Shown piece after piece: positions 19,054-27,285 of a DNA stretch of 64,000 nucleotides. This stretch comes from an uncultured Nonlabens sp. (GTDB taxonomy: Bacteria; Bacteroidota; Bacteroidia; Flavobacteriales; Flavobacteriaceae). The position numbers and the translations under genes were made by a program. Every line of letters begins with the position of its first letter. The stretch's first letter is position 1. Under the pieces are notes generated by a model. That model did not search any database, was not told where the DNA came from, and worked only from the letters and a program-made list of their open reading frames with translations. The stretch covers positions 102,722-166,721 of the forward strand of contig NZ_CANLXZ010000002.1 in the NCBI RefSeq assembly GCF_947495285.1, read 5' to 3'.

Positions 19054-20361
19054 ATGCAACCTGTTACCGGATTCTCAAAACTTTCTAAATCTCAAAAGAT
19101 TGATTGGCTCATTAGTAATCATTTAAATGATAACGCTACGGCTAGAGAAACGCTTACCCAATACTGGAATGAAGATCAGAAATTACAAGATCTACACGAC
19201 GGTTTCAGTGAGAATACGGTTACTAATTATTTCTTCCCATTTGGGCTGGCTCCTAACTTCTTAATTGATAGCCAGCTGATCACTATTCCTATGGCGATAG
19301 AGGAGAGTAGTGTGGTGGCTGCGGCTAGTAAAGCGGCTAAGTTTTGGCTAGATCGTGGTGGTTTTAAAACTGTTATCAAAGGAACTAAAAAAGTAGGGCA
19401 GGTACACTTGATGTATCATGGTTTGAGCAGTGAGATGGATGCTTTTTACGCTTTCGCGAAAGCGGAATTACTACAATCTCTAGAACAAATAAACGCTTCT
19501 ATGAAAAAACGTGGTGGCGGTATAGTCTCACTAGATTTAATCGATAAAACCAAAAACCTAAAAGGCTATTACCAGTTGCACGCAACCTTTGAAACCAAAG
19601 ATGCGATGGGAGCCAATTTTATAAACACCACGCTAGAGCAACTAGCAACTACTTTTAGATTAAAAGCATCTCAATTTGATGGGTTTTCTAGTGATGTGCC
19701 AGAGGTAATCATGAGTATATTGAGTAATTATGTGCCAGAATGTGTGGTAAATGTTTCTGTGTCTTGTAAAATAGATGAGATAGGAACTATCAATGGGATA
19801 ACTGGAAAAGAATTTGCTAGAAAATTTGTGCAAGCGGTAGATATTGCTACGGTAGAACCTTATCGTGCAGTAACCCATAATAAAGGGATTATGAACGGTA
19901 TAGATGCAGTGGTTATTGCTACAGGAAATGATTTTAGAGCGGTAGAGGCTGGTGTACATGCTTATGCAGCGAGAGACGGTCAGTACCGCAGTCTTACTAA
20001 AGCTAGAATTGAGAACGATACCTTTATTTTTGAGGCAGATTTCCCTCTAGCGCTAGGAACTGTAGGTGGACTCACTTCTTTACATCCACTCTCTAAACTT
20101 GCTTTACAGATATTAGAAAATCCAAGTGCAGAATATTTAATGAAGGTAACTGCTGTGGCTGGATTGGCTCAAAATTTTGCAGCTCTCCATTCTTTAGTTA
20201 CCACGGGAATACAAGCTGGTCACATGAAAATGCATTTAGTGAATATGCTAGAACAAATAGGAGCAACAGATGTAGAAAAGGATTTGTTGCGCAAAGAATA
20301 TGCTGATAAAACCCCTAGTTTTTCTGCGTTAAGAGAAAGTCTGTTAGTATTAAGAAGTTAG
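19054..20361 (+). CDS. mvaA: class II hydroxymethylglutaryl-CoA reductase
   Basis: HMG-CoA reductase of 435 residues, converting HMG-CoA to mevalonate for isoprenoid synthesis, which many Flavobacteriia make by the mevalonate route. Family motifs: ENTVTNYFFPFGLAPNFLI (about 53-71), the active-site Glu stretch MAIEESSVVAAASKAAKFW (about 80-98), DAMGANFIN (about 186), ATGNDFRAVEAGVHAYAAR (about 289-307) and the catalytic His region GIQAGHMKMH (about 388-397). Residues YAFAKAELL near 131-139 carry a copy of the iterated palindrome, in a helix away from the recognised motifs. It converges with the cupin gene. Confidence 0.95.
   Translation: MQPVTGFSKLSKSQKIDWLISNHLNDNATARETLTQYWNEDQKLQDLHDGFSENTVTNYFFPFGLAPNFLIDSQLITIPMAIEESSVVAAASKAAKFWLDRGGFKTVIKGTKKVGQVHLMYHGLSSEMDAFYAFAKAELLQSLEQINASMKKRGGGIVSLDLIDKTKNLKGYYQLHATFETKDAMGANFINTTLEQLATTFRLKASQFDGFSSDVPEVIMSILSNYVPECVVNVSVSCKIDEIGTINGITGKEFARKFVQAVDIATVEPYRAVTHNKGIMNGIDAVVIATGNDFRAVEAGVHAYAARDGQYRSLTKARIENDTFIFEADFPLALGTVGGLTSLHPLSKLALQILENPSAEYLMKVTAVAGLAQNFAALHSLVTTGIQAGHMKMHLVNMLEQIGATDVEKDLLRKEYADKTPSFSALRESLLVLRS
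19450..19463. repeat. iterated palindrome GCTTTCGCGAAAGC, copy 5
   Basis: Exact copy, 16 bp with flanks, in the HMG-CoA reductase gene, read as Ala-Phe-Ala-Lys-Ala. Confidence 0.95.
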
Positions 20362-20390
20362 ATAAGTTTTCTATCTATAGCCTGATAGTA

Positions 20391-20750
20391 TTAAATCCAG
20401 TCCAGTTTTTCTTTAGTTATTTCATGTTTTACGTCACCAGTATGTTTTATAACTGCTGGTTCAAATAACATGATGTGTACTTCGTTATGTGCAATGGGTT
20501 TGTGCTCTACTCCGCGAGGTACAATATATAGGTCGCCTTCATTAAGGGTTATGGTTTTGTCTTTTAGTTCTATAATCAATTGTCCTTTGATAACATAGAA
20601 TAACTCGTCTTCATTGATGTGATCGTGCCAGACAAACTCTCCTTGTAGTTTTGCTAACTTTACGTGTTGTCCATTTAACTCACCTATTATTTTAGGAGTC
20701 CACTGATCATTAAATAAACTTAGTTTTTCTTTTAAATTAATGGCGCTCAT
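20391..20750 (-). CDS. single-domain cupin protein
   Basis: Cupin of 119 residues with both conserved motifs: HDHINEDELFYVIKGQL (about 41-57; His, His and Glu metal ligands) and VPRGVEHKPIAHNE (about 77-90; fourth ligand His). Substrate cannot be told from sequence; such stand-alone cupins include dioxygenases, isomerases and sensors. Its ATG overlaps the TGA of an upstream frame that appears to be decayed (20747-21139), so it was once the second gene of an operon. Confidence 0.85.
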   Translation of the reverse strand: MSAINLKEKLSLFNDQWTPKIIGELNGQHVKLAKLQGEFVWHDHINEDELFYVIKGQLIIELKDKTITLNEGDLYIVPRGVEHKPIAHNEVHIMLFEPAVIKHTGDVKHEITKEKLDWI

Positions 20751-21139
20751 AATTTTTCTTTTATTGTATTTGGGTGAATGTAATAAATGTCGTCTTTATA
20801 AGGAGTTTTAGTTTTTATATTCTCAAGTATTTGATCATAAATATCTAACTCTGGATGTAGCGCGATACCTCGTTCTTCCATAGAATAACGCTGTAAGCTG
20901 ATTAACATCTTTTCATGACGCGGTATGCGATCATAATTTGTAAATTGATCTACCTTTTTATCGATAACGAGGTGAACACTTTTTGATGTGCCAGAATATA
21001 GCTTCTTACTTAGATTTTCTTGATTCCTATAATTTGTGACAGTACAGTTGATGTGTATAAAAAGATCTCTAGAAGTGTTACCATCGATTTTGCAGATAAC
21101 ATTCTGTAGGTTAAAAAAGCGCTTTTCTAAATTGATTTG
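20747..21139 (-). pseudogene. 5'-truncated or frameshifted gene upstream of the cupin
   Basis: A minus-strand frame stays open for 130 codons between a TAA at 21140-21142 and a TGA that overlaps the cupin ATG (ATGA). The translation looks protein-like (NVICKIDGNTS, SVHLVIDKKVDQFTNYD, MEERGIALHPELDIYDQIL, KDDIYYIHPN), but the first ATG is at 20908, leaving only 53 residues. Just upstream a different frame reads ETRPNYYRYYTEYATSNY before a stop, as if one frameshift near 21135 had split a longer protein. The family is not recognised. A sequencing error or a rare start codon would also explain it. Confidence 0.55.
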
Positions 21140-21159
21140 TTAGTGTAATTACTAGTAGC

Positions 21160-21510
21160 ATATTCCGTGTAATAACGATAATAATTTGGTCTAGTTTCCA
21201 ATGCCAAGATTTCTTAAAAACCATGGTATGCAGGATGATTGCGATACAGGAGTTTTACATAAAAACCTATCAAAAATAATAATCCACTTAACAATTATAA
21301 CATTCATAAACATTCCGTTTACAAGAAGCGAAAAAACAAATACGTCGCTAAAGTGTGGATAAGTATCTGTTATTTTGATACTTAATAATGTAATGGTTAA
21401 AAATTTAAGAGCTTTTAAAATGACATAAAGCCTAAGAAAGCTGTTGCTATATTGTAAAAGATAAGTGAAGCACGGTGCACACAACGATTTGAAAAATATA
21501 AATTCATTGT
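21160..21510. other. stretch without a convincing gene
   Basis: A 97-codon minus-strand frame at 21191-21484 is open, but its composition (hydrophobic, Cys- and Ile-rich, no domain) and lack of a start context make it unlikely to be a gene. No RNA gene or repeat is seen. It may be the further-decayed 5' part of the broken gene next to it. Confidence 0.4.
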
Positions 21511-21515
21511 ATAAA

Positions 21516-21543
21516 AAAACGAGGAATATGAATCCCTCGTTTT
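21516..21543 (-). terminator. intrinsic terminator of the gpmI-thioredoxin unit
   Basis: A 9-bp stem (AAAACGAGG / CCTCGTTTT) with a 10-nt loop, followed on the minus strand by T7. It lies 23 bases after the stop of the thioredoxin-like lipoprotein. Confidence 0.85.
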
Positions 21544-21566
21544 ATTACCTTACTGTTGTGTTTTTA

Positions 21567-22175
21567 TTAGTTATCGTAAGAATGTTTGTATTCCTGTCCG
21601 GTAACTATTTTTAACATGTCTTTTTCTAGTGACTCTCTAGGTCTTTCTACATAACGTCCTATTTCTTTTCCGTCTCTATAGAAAATAAAAGTAGGGACAC
21701 GTTTTATATCATATCCAGAGACTAGGACTGTAGGTTTTGATTTTGATCTATCTACGGCAATCATAGTTACCTTATCAAGATCATAATCAGCAGCTTTTAA
21801 TATATGATAGAACTGAGGGACTTCTCTTTTTGAGTCTCCACACCAGGTTCCCATATAAGCTCTTATCTCTATATCTACTAGAGCAACCTTAAGCGCATCT
21901 ATGCTTTTTTGATCTGGTTGATATGCTGCTAGACGACTGTTGAACCACTTATCAAAAGGAGTTTGCATGAATGCATCTTTTTGAACCTCTCCAGATAAAT
22001 TTCCAGATGCATCCTTAATATAAGAAGTTGTAGCATCTATAATAGGCAGTTCTTGAGTCGCTTCGTCTACCTTGTTATCCATAGATGTTTGAGTAGTAGA
22101 AGCCGTAGTAGCAGTTTTTTGAGTTCCACATGCAGTAAGTGTTACCGCAGTAAGTAGTATAAATATCTTTTTCAT
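21567..22175 (-). CDS. thioredoxin-like lipoprotein with a CGDS motif
   Basis: Protein of 202 residues with a lipoprotein signal (lipobox TLTAC, Cys 16), a Thr/Ser-rich linker and a thioredoxin fold (about 105-190). The active-site position reads GTWCGDSKREVP, so only one redox Cys is present (CxxS instead of CxxC), and the cis-proline strand is RVPTFIFYRDG. CxxS thioredoxin-like proteins usually act in thiol exchange or binding, not as full disulfide reductases. It follows gpmI after four bases, so the two share a transcript, and a terminator follows. Confidence 0.85.
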   Translation of the reverse strand: MKKIFILLTAVTLTACGTQKTATTASTTQTSMDNKVDEATQELPIIDATTSYIKDASGNLSGEVQKDAFMQTPFDKWFNSRLAAYQPDQKSIDALKVALVDIEIRAYMGTWCGDSKREVPQFYHILKAADYDLDKVTMIAVDRSKSKPTVLVSGYDIKRVPTFIFYRDGKEIGRYVERPRESLEKDMLKIVTGQEYKHSYDN

Positions 22176-22179
22176 AATA

Positions 22180-23694
22180 CTAAATTAATGAATTTTGTGT
22201 CATTTCTACCGGTTGTTGTGTTCCTATTAACTTTAAGATGGTAGGTGCGATGTCACCTAGAATACCATCTTTTACCTCCTTAATATCTTTGTCTACTATA
22301 ATAATCGGGACAGGATTTGTTGTGTGAGCTGTATTTACAGATCCGTCAGGATTAAGCATTACCTCACAGTTTCCATGGTCAGCAATAACAATAATGGTAT
22401 ACTCATTTTCAATTGCCGCAGTAATAACTTTATCTGCCGCATCATCCACAGCTTCACATGCTTTTACAGCTGCCTCCATAGAACCAGTGTGTCCTACCAT
22501 ATCAGGATTAGCAAAATTAAGACATATAAAATCTGCTGCTTTATTGTTGATTTCTGGAATAATACTGCTAGAAACACAGTCTATAGACATTTCTGGTTGC
22601 AGGTCATATGTAGCGACTTTAGGAGAGTTACACATCAGCCTGTTTTCTCCATGAAAAGGTTCTTCCTGACCACCGTTAAAGAAAAAGGTAACATGTGGAT
22701 ACTTTTCAGTTTCGGCAATACGTATTTGGGTTTTACCATCCTCAGATAGTACCTCACCTAGAGTGTTCTTAAGATTATCCTTCTCAAAGATGATTTTTAC
22801 ATTCTTATAACTATCATCATACTTTGTCATAGTCACATAGTAAAGATCTAGCGCACGCGTGTTTTGCTCATGAAAATCTTTTTGAGAGAGCATTTGTGTT
22901 AATTCGCGACCGCGGTCTGTTCTATAATTAAAGAAAATAACCACATCACCGTCTTCTACCAGTCCAGCAGGTTCCGTACCATTAAGAACTACTATAGGTT
23001 CTATAAACTCGTCCGTAATATCGTTTTTATAATTTTCTTCTATTGCAGCAACTAGATCGTGAGTAGGTGTTCCCATTCCATGAACAATCACGTCATAAGA
23101 TTTCTTAACACGTTCCCATCTCTGGTCTCTGTCCATAGCAAAATAACGTCCAGTAATCGTTGCTAGTTGTGCGTTTGTACCGCTTATATAACTGGTAATG
23201 TCTTTTACATATCCAGCACCTGCTTTAGGGTCTACATCGCGACCGTCAGTAAATGCATGTATAAAAACATCTTCTACTTCCATGTCTTGCGCTACATCAA
23301 GTAATGCCTTTAAATGGTCGATATGTGCATGAACACCACCGTCAGATAATAAACCTAAGAAATGTACTTTTTTAGAATTCGCTTTCGCGAAAGCGAGAGC
23401 ATCCACCAACACCTTCTCATCTTTAAGAGTGTCGTCTTTTATCGCTTTATTGATTTTGGCTAGATCCTGATACACAATACGTCCAGCACCTAGATTCATG
23501 TGTCCTACCTCGCTGTTTCCCATCTGTCCTTCAGGAAGACCTACATGTTCACCATCAGTACGCAATGTAGCATGCGGATATTTATCATATAAACTATCTA
23601 TAAAAGGAGTATGAGCTTGTGCGATCGCACTTACTTTTGGGTCTTGTGTGATTCCCCAACCGTCGAGAATCATCAATATCGTTTTCTTATTCAA
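22180..23694 (-). CDS. gpmI: 2,3-bisphosphoglycerate-independent phosphoglycerate mutase
   Basis: GpmI (504 residues) interconverts 3- and 2-phosphoglycerate in glycolysis and gluconeogenesis using two Mn ions. The phosphatase domain opens with MILDGWG (metal Asp about 11) and the phosphoserine nucleophile is Ser 61 in QMGNSEVGHMNLG. The phosphotransferase domain includes HAFTDGRDVDP, GRYFAMDRDQRW and FNYRTDRGRE; the C-terminal metal sites are NFANPDMVGHTG (about 396-407) and IADHGNCE (about 440). AFAKAN near 103-108 comes from a copy of the iterated palindrome. Confidence 0.97.
   Translation of the reverse strand: MNKKTILMILDGWGITQDPKVSAIAQAHTPFIDSLYDKYPHATLRTDGEHVGLPEGQMGNSEVGHMNLGAGRIVYQDLAKINKAIKDDTLKDEKVLVDALAFAKANSKKVHFLGLLSDGGVHAHIDHLKALLDVAQDMEVEDVFIHAFTDGRDVDPKAGAGYVKDITSYISGTNAQLATITGRYFAMDRDQRWERVKKSYDVIVHGMGTPTHDLVAAIEENYKNDITDEFIEPIVVLNGTEPAGLVEDGDVVIFFNYRTDRGRELTQMLSQKDFHEQNTRALDLYYVTMTKYDDSYKNVKIIFEKDNLKNTLGEVLSEDGKTQIRIAETEKYPHVTFFFNGGQEEPFHGENRLMCNSPKVATYDLQPEMSIDCVSSSIIPEINNKAADFICLNFANPDMVGHTGSMEAAVKACEAVDDAADKVITAAIENEYTIIVIADHGNCEVMLNPDGSVNTAHTTNPVPIIIVDKDIKEVKDGILGDIAPTILKLIGTQQPVEMTQNSLI
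23381..23394. repeat. iterated palindrome GCTTTCGCGAAAGC, copy 6
   Basis: Exact copy, 16 bp with flanks, in gpmI, read as Ala-Phe-Ala-Lys-Ala. Confidence 0.95.
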
Positions 23695-23856
23695 TGTGTC
23701 AAAATTTGAACTCCTAAGTTAAGAAAATCGCAGGATACTAGCTGATTTTTTGATGATTGTTTGATGGATTAGTTACGAAACCGATTGCGAGGTTTTAGTT
23801 TTCAGTCGCAGTGTCAGTATTCAGTGGTTAAGTTTTTATTCATTTGTAATAACTTA

Positions 23857-24393
23857 TTAATTTTTTAGAAGCCTGTTTATTTTTCTTTCCAATTTATTTG
23901 TAATACTAAAACTTAAAACTGAACTCACAAATTCTACTTTACCATTTTGATCTATGATCACATGATAAGGGTAATGCGGAATGTTAAATTTATCAATTAA
24001 ATTATTATCTACAACTGGAGTTAATTGTAAATCTATTGTTTTTAAAAACTGTTTTACATCATATTCACTGTTCCAAGTTACTGCAAAGAATTCAACTGGT
24101 TTGCCTTTATATTTCTTCTTAAGTGTATTCATTGATGGAAATTGTTTTACACAAGGTTTACATTGAATAAACCAAAAATCTAGAACTACAACTTTTCCTC
24201 TTAGACTTTCTAAAGAATGTTCTTTATCATTTATATCCTTAAAATTTAATTGATTGAGTACAGAGCCATTCAGTTCTTCTCTTTTAGCTTTTTTCTCTTG
24301 TTGTTGAGTTTTATAATTACTTTTTTGAGTTTGAGCAGTTGAATTAATAGTTGTAAAAAGAATAAATATGAATAGGAGTAATTTGAAATTCAT
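23857..24393 (-). CDS. TlpA-like thiol-disulfide oxidoreductase
   Basis: Exported redoxin of 178 residues. Signal peptide (cut near residue 20, STAQ), a basic Lys/Gln-rich linker (about 21-42), then an AhpC-TSA/TlpA domain: GKVVVLDFWFIQCKPCVKQFPSMN with a CKPC redox pair near 77-80, and cis-proline HYPYHVIIDQNGKV near 137. It likely reduces periplasmic disulfides. It stands alone, with 162 bases before gpmI and 80 after the flavoprotein gene; no partner can be named. Confidence 0.88.
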   Translation of the reverse strand: MNFKLLLFIFILFTTINSTAQTQKSNYKTQQQEKKAKREELNGSVLNQLNFKDINDKEHSLESLRGKVVVLDFWFIQCKPCVKQFPSMNTLKKKYKGKPVEFFAVTWNSEYDVKQFLKTIDLQLTPVVDNNLIDKFNIPHYPYHVIIDQNGKVEFVSSVLSFSITNKLERKINRLLKN

Positions 24394-24473
24394 TTTTTAA
24401 GATTTGACTTTTAGAACGAGTAATTTGTTTTTAATATTATGACTCTATGAATTTAATACCTGTTAATTGATAT

Positions 24474-25688
24474 CTATTTACTAATCGCCCTAGCAATCAT
24501 CCAGCCGCCGGTCCATGCATTTTGAAAATTAAATCCGCCAGTTATGGCATCTATGTTTAAGACTTCTCCAGCTAGATAGAGGTTTTCTTGTTTCTTAGAA
24601 GAAAAGTTTTTAAAGTTGATTTCTTTTAAGTCAACTCCACCTGCGGTAACAAATTCATCTTTAAAAGTGCTTTTTCCATTAATAGAAAAAGAGCTTGCAG
24701 TTAAAAGTGTCGCCAAGTTTTCTAGATCTACATTAGAACAATCTGCCCAGTTTTTTTCTGTGAGAGATATGCTACTTACTAGATGTTTCCATAATCGTTT
24801 AGGAAGATCAAATAACCACTCGTTACCTACTTGTTTTTTAGAGTTTTTTCTTCTTTCAAAAAGTGTTTCTAAACATTCTTGATGGGATACATAATTTAAC
24901 CAATTAATGACTAGGTCAAATTTATAATCGGTTTCATGCAGTTTTCTTGCACCCCAAGCGCTCATTTTTAAAATGGCAGGTCCAGAAAAACCCCAATGCG
25001 TAATTAATAAAGGCCCTTGAGATTCTAATTTCAAACTAGGTATAGAGACACTAGCCTCTATAGCAACACCTGCAAGTTCTGTTATCTGTTTGTCTACTAT
25101 ATTAAAAGTAAATAGAGAAGGCACAGCGTTGACTATTGTGTGGTCTAGTTTACTCATCATTTGCCAGACCTTGGGACTACTTCCAGCAGCCACTACTAGA
25201 TGGTTACTAGTAAAGGAGTCTGTTTTGGTCTTTAACATCCAGTTTTCTGTTTTCTCTATAGAGGCTACATTCTGACTGGTAAGTATGTCGATTTTATGTT
25301 TTCGCGCAAGCGAGATAAAGCAATCAATAATCGTTTGTGAAGAATTTGAAACAGGAAACATACGGCCATCTTCTTCTATTTTTAATTCTACGCCGCGGTC
25401 TTCAAACCAACTTATCGTGTCTCCAGTCATAAAACTATGAAATGGTCCTAGTAATTCCTTCTCGCCACGTGGGTAGTTGCGTGATAGTGGTTTAGGTTCA
25501 AACTGTGCGTGAGTGACATTACATCTTCCACCGCCAGAGATGCGTACTTTTTGAAGTACATCTTTACCACGTTCTAAAATAGCAATTTTATGATTTTGAG
25601 ATTGCTCTGCCAGATTGATTGCTGTAAAAAATCCAGCTGCTCCGCCTCCTATGATTATAGTGTTGTAGTTATTGTTCAATTTATTCAA
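24474..25688 (-). CDS. HI0933/BaiN-family flavoprotein
   Basis: FAD-dependent oxidoreductase of the HI0933 family, about 402-405 residues, soluble. The dinucleotide-binding motif TIIIGGGAAGFFTAINLA stands at the N-terminus, KVRISGGGRCNVTHA follows (about 65), and the C-terminus closes with NLYLAGEVLNIDAITGGFNFQNAWTGGW, diagnostic for the family. Natural substrates are mostly unknown. The start is odd: no ATG lies near the FAD motif. TTG codons at 25688 and 25679 flank the RAYT stop; the next in-frame ATG at 25757 adds a non-homologous extension inside the RAYT gene. I use the TTG at 25688. A RAYT/array insertion probably removed the native 5' region. Confidence 0.88.
   Translation of the reverse strand: MNKLNNNYNTIIIGGGAAGFFTAINLAEQSQNHKIAILERGKDVLQKVRISGGGRCNVTHAQFEPKPLSRNYPRGEKELLGPFHSFMTGDTISWFEDRGVELKIEEDGRMFPVSNSSQTIIDCFISLARKHKIDILTSQNVASIEKTENWMLKTKTDSFTSNHLVVAAGSSPKVWQMMSKLDHTIVNAVPSLFTFNIVDKQITELAGVAIEASVSIPSLKLESQGPLLITHWGFSGPAILKMSAWGARKLHETDYKFDLVINWLNYVSHQECLETLFERRKNSKKQVGNEWLFDLPKRLWKHLVSSISLTEKNWADCSNVDLENLATLLTASSFSINGKSTFKDEFVTAGGVDLKEINFKNFSSKKQENLYLAGEVLNIDAITGGFNFQNAWTGGWMIARAISK
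25298..25311. repeat. degenerate copy of the iterated palindrome (12 of 14 bases)
   Basis: Reads GTTTTCGCGCAAGC, two substitutions away from GCTTTCGCGAAAGC. It lies inside the HI0933-family flavoprotein gene (Leu-Ala-Arg-Lys) and falls within the longest gap of the first ten copies, as expected for a decayed site. Confidence 0.55.
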
Positions 25689-26235
25689 AAGTTGGTGAAA
25701 AAGAAACGTTCGATTGATAATGTTGATGCGTAGCAACAAAGTTATTTGAATCTTCAAATAATTCTAATACAAATTCACGATCTACGAAAGTGATTGCGTC
25801 GTCTAGGATTTCATTATAAGAAGACCATGGGTATGAAATTATGTTGTCCACAAAACCGTCTTTTACAGGGTTGCAATGAACGTAAAGGATTACGTTTTTT
25901 AGGTAGCTTTCAGATTCTATGAGTTTTCTTTTAAATGGTTTTTTGAATAAACTTCCAGATCGATTGTAAGTTTTATTAAATGCTTTTGCATAACCGATAA
26001 ATAAATTTGCAAAGGCTCTTGAGATTAGAGACTCTTCAATATCTTTTGTTTTAATAACCATATGAAAATGATTTTTCATTAGACAGAATGCAAGTATATC
26101 ACAAACTGGAGCTAGATGTTTTTCCATTTTATCAATAAAAAAAGGGTAATTACGAGATTCTTTAAAAATGTCGATCATACCATTTGCTTGATTAAAGATG
26201 TGGTAATATTTATCGCGTTCTATTTTATCGTACAT
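25681..26235 (-). CDS. REP-associated tyrosine transposase (RAYT, IS200-like HUH family)
   Basis: Y1-transposase-fold protein of 184 residues. RAYTs are domesticated relatives of the IS200/IS605 TnpA, a single-strand nuclease, and process REP hairpins. Motifs: KYYHIFNQANG near the N-terminus, the HUH site CLMKNHFHMVIK (about 78-89), the helix with the presumed catalytic Tyr in FIGYAKAFNKTYNRSGSLF (about 104-122), and YVHCNPVKDGF near 148. No inactivating change is seen. I chose the ATG at 26235 (TAAAAATG context). The frame is open to an ATG at 26295, but those 20 residues are encoded largely by an array hairpin. The ~1 kb array of its probable target repeats lies directly upstream. Confidence 0.92.
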   Translation of the reverse strand: MYDKIERDKYYHIFNQANGMIDIFKESRNYPFFIDKMEKHLAPVCDILAFCLMKNHFHMVIKTKDIEESLISRAFANLFIGYAKAFNKTYNRSGSLFKKPFKRKLIESESYLKNVILYVHCNPVKDGFVDNIISYPWSSYNEILDDAITFVDREFVLELFEDSNNFVATHQHYQSNVSFSPTFE

Positions 26236-26263
26236 TTTTACAAGGTAATTAGATAGTTCATAT

Positions 26264-27268
26264 CCACCAAACATGCCAAGAGAAATACTTTGCATGTTGG
26301 TTATGATTTGCTTTTGTAGTTTCCATTTTTGTTAAGATTTGACATGCCAACTATATGCGTTGGCATGGTCTAAATCGGTTCTCGATGCTGGTTTTGGGAA
26401 TAGTATTTGATTTTATCGATTACCACCAAACATGCCAAGAAAAATACTTTGCATGTTGGTTAAGATTTGACATGCTAACTATATGTGTTGGCATGGTCTA
26501 AATCGGTTCTCGATGTTGGTTTTGTCTTGATGCTGGTTTTGAGAATGTATTTAATTTTATCGATTACCACCAAACATGCCAAGAGAAATACTTTGCATGT
26601 TGGTTACGATTAGTTTTGGTTTTTAGGTGTTGTTAAGATTTGACATGCCAACTATATGCGTTGGCATAGTCTAAATCAGTTCGCGATGTTGGTTTTGATA
26701 ATGTATTTGATTATATCGATTACCACCAAACATGCCAAGAAAAATACTTTGCATGTTGGTTACGATTAGCTTTTGTAGTTTCCAATTTTGTTAAGATTTG
26801 ACATGCCAACTATTTGCGTTGGCATAGTCTAAATCGGTTCTCGATGCTGGTTTTGAGAATAGTATTTGATTTTATCGCTATCTACTGAACATGCCAAGAG
26901 AAATACTTTGCATGTTGGTTACGATTAGCTTTTGTAGTTTCCAATTTTGTTAAGATTTGACATGCTAACTATATGTGTCGGCATGGTCTAAATCGGTTCT
27001 CGATGCTGGTTTTGGGAATAGTATTTGATTATATCGATTACCACCATACATGCCAAGAAAAATACTTTGCATGTTGGTTACGATTTGACATGCCAACTAT
27101 TTGCGTTGGCATGGTCTAAATCGGTTCGGGATGTTGGTTTTGAGAATAGTATTTGATTTTATCGATTACCACCAAACATGCCAAGAGAAATACTTGGCAT
27201 GTTGGTTACGATTAGTTTTTTAGGTGTTGTTACGATTTGACATGCCAACTATATATGTTGGCATAGTC
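26264..27268 (+). repeat. REP/BIME-like array: seven alternating units of two hairpin types
   Basis: Two dyads alternate. Type A is 30 bases (ATGCCAAC...GTTGGCAT core): 26341-26370, 26469-26498, 26642-26671, 26800-26829, 26959-26988, 27087-27116, 27239-27268. Type B is about 39 bases (CCAAACATGCC...GCATGTTGG): near 26264-26302 (inside the 5' frame of the RAYT), 26422-26460, 26566-26604, 26722-26760, 26883-26920, 27039-27078, 27168-27206. Units repeat every 128-173 bases; length varies mostly in the B-A spacer. The sequence between hairpins (TAAATCGGTTCTCGATG..., GTATTTGATTTTATCGATTA) is also conserved. The array fills the whole gap between the RAYT and the ALDH stop codon and holds no gene. 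Confidence 0.93.
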
Positions 27269-27285
27269 TAAATCAGTTCGAGATG

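Noticed and set aside
21191..21484. 97-codon minus-strand frame after the cupin region
   Set aside because: No domain, signal or start context; unusual composition. Best explained as noncoding or decayed sequence.
22324..22749. 141-codon forward frame antisense to gpmI
   Set aside because: Lies wholly opposite a well-supported gene with all catalytic motifs and has no coding character of its own.
26303..27285. Possible CRISPR array
   Set aside because: Period varies from 128 to 173 bases, the intervening sequence is itself repeated, the units are hairpins, and no cas gene is present. It fits REP/BIME elements with a RAYT.
25681..27285. Complete IS200/IS605 insertion sequence
   Set aside because: No TnpB and no single left/right end pair; the protein motifs (YHIFN, HFHMVI, YVHCNPV) and the repeat array fit a RAYT.
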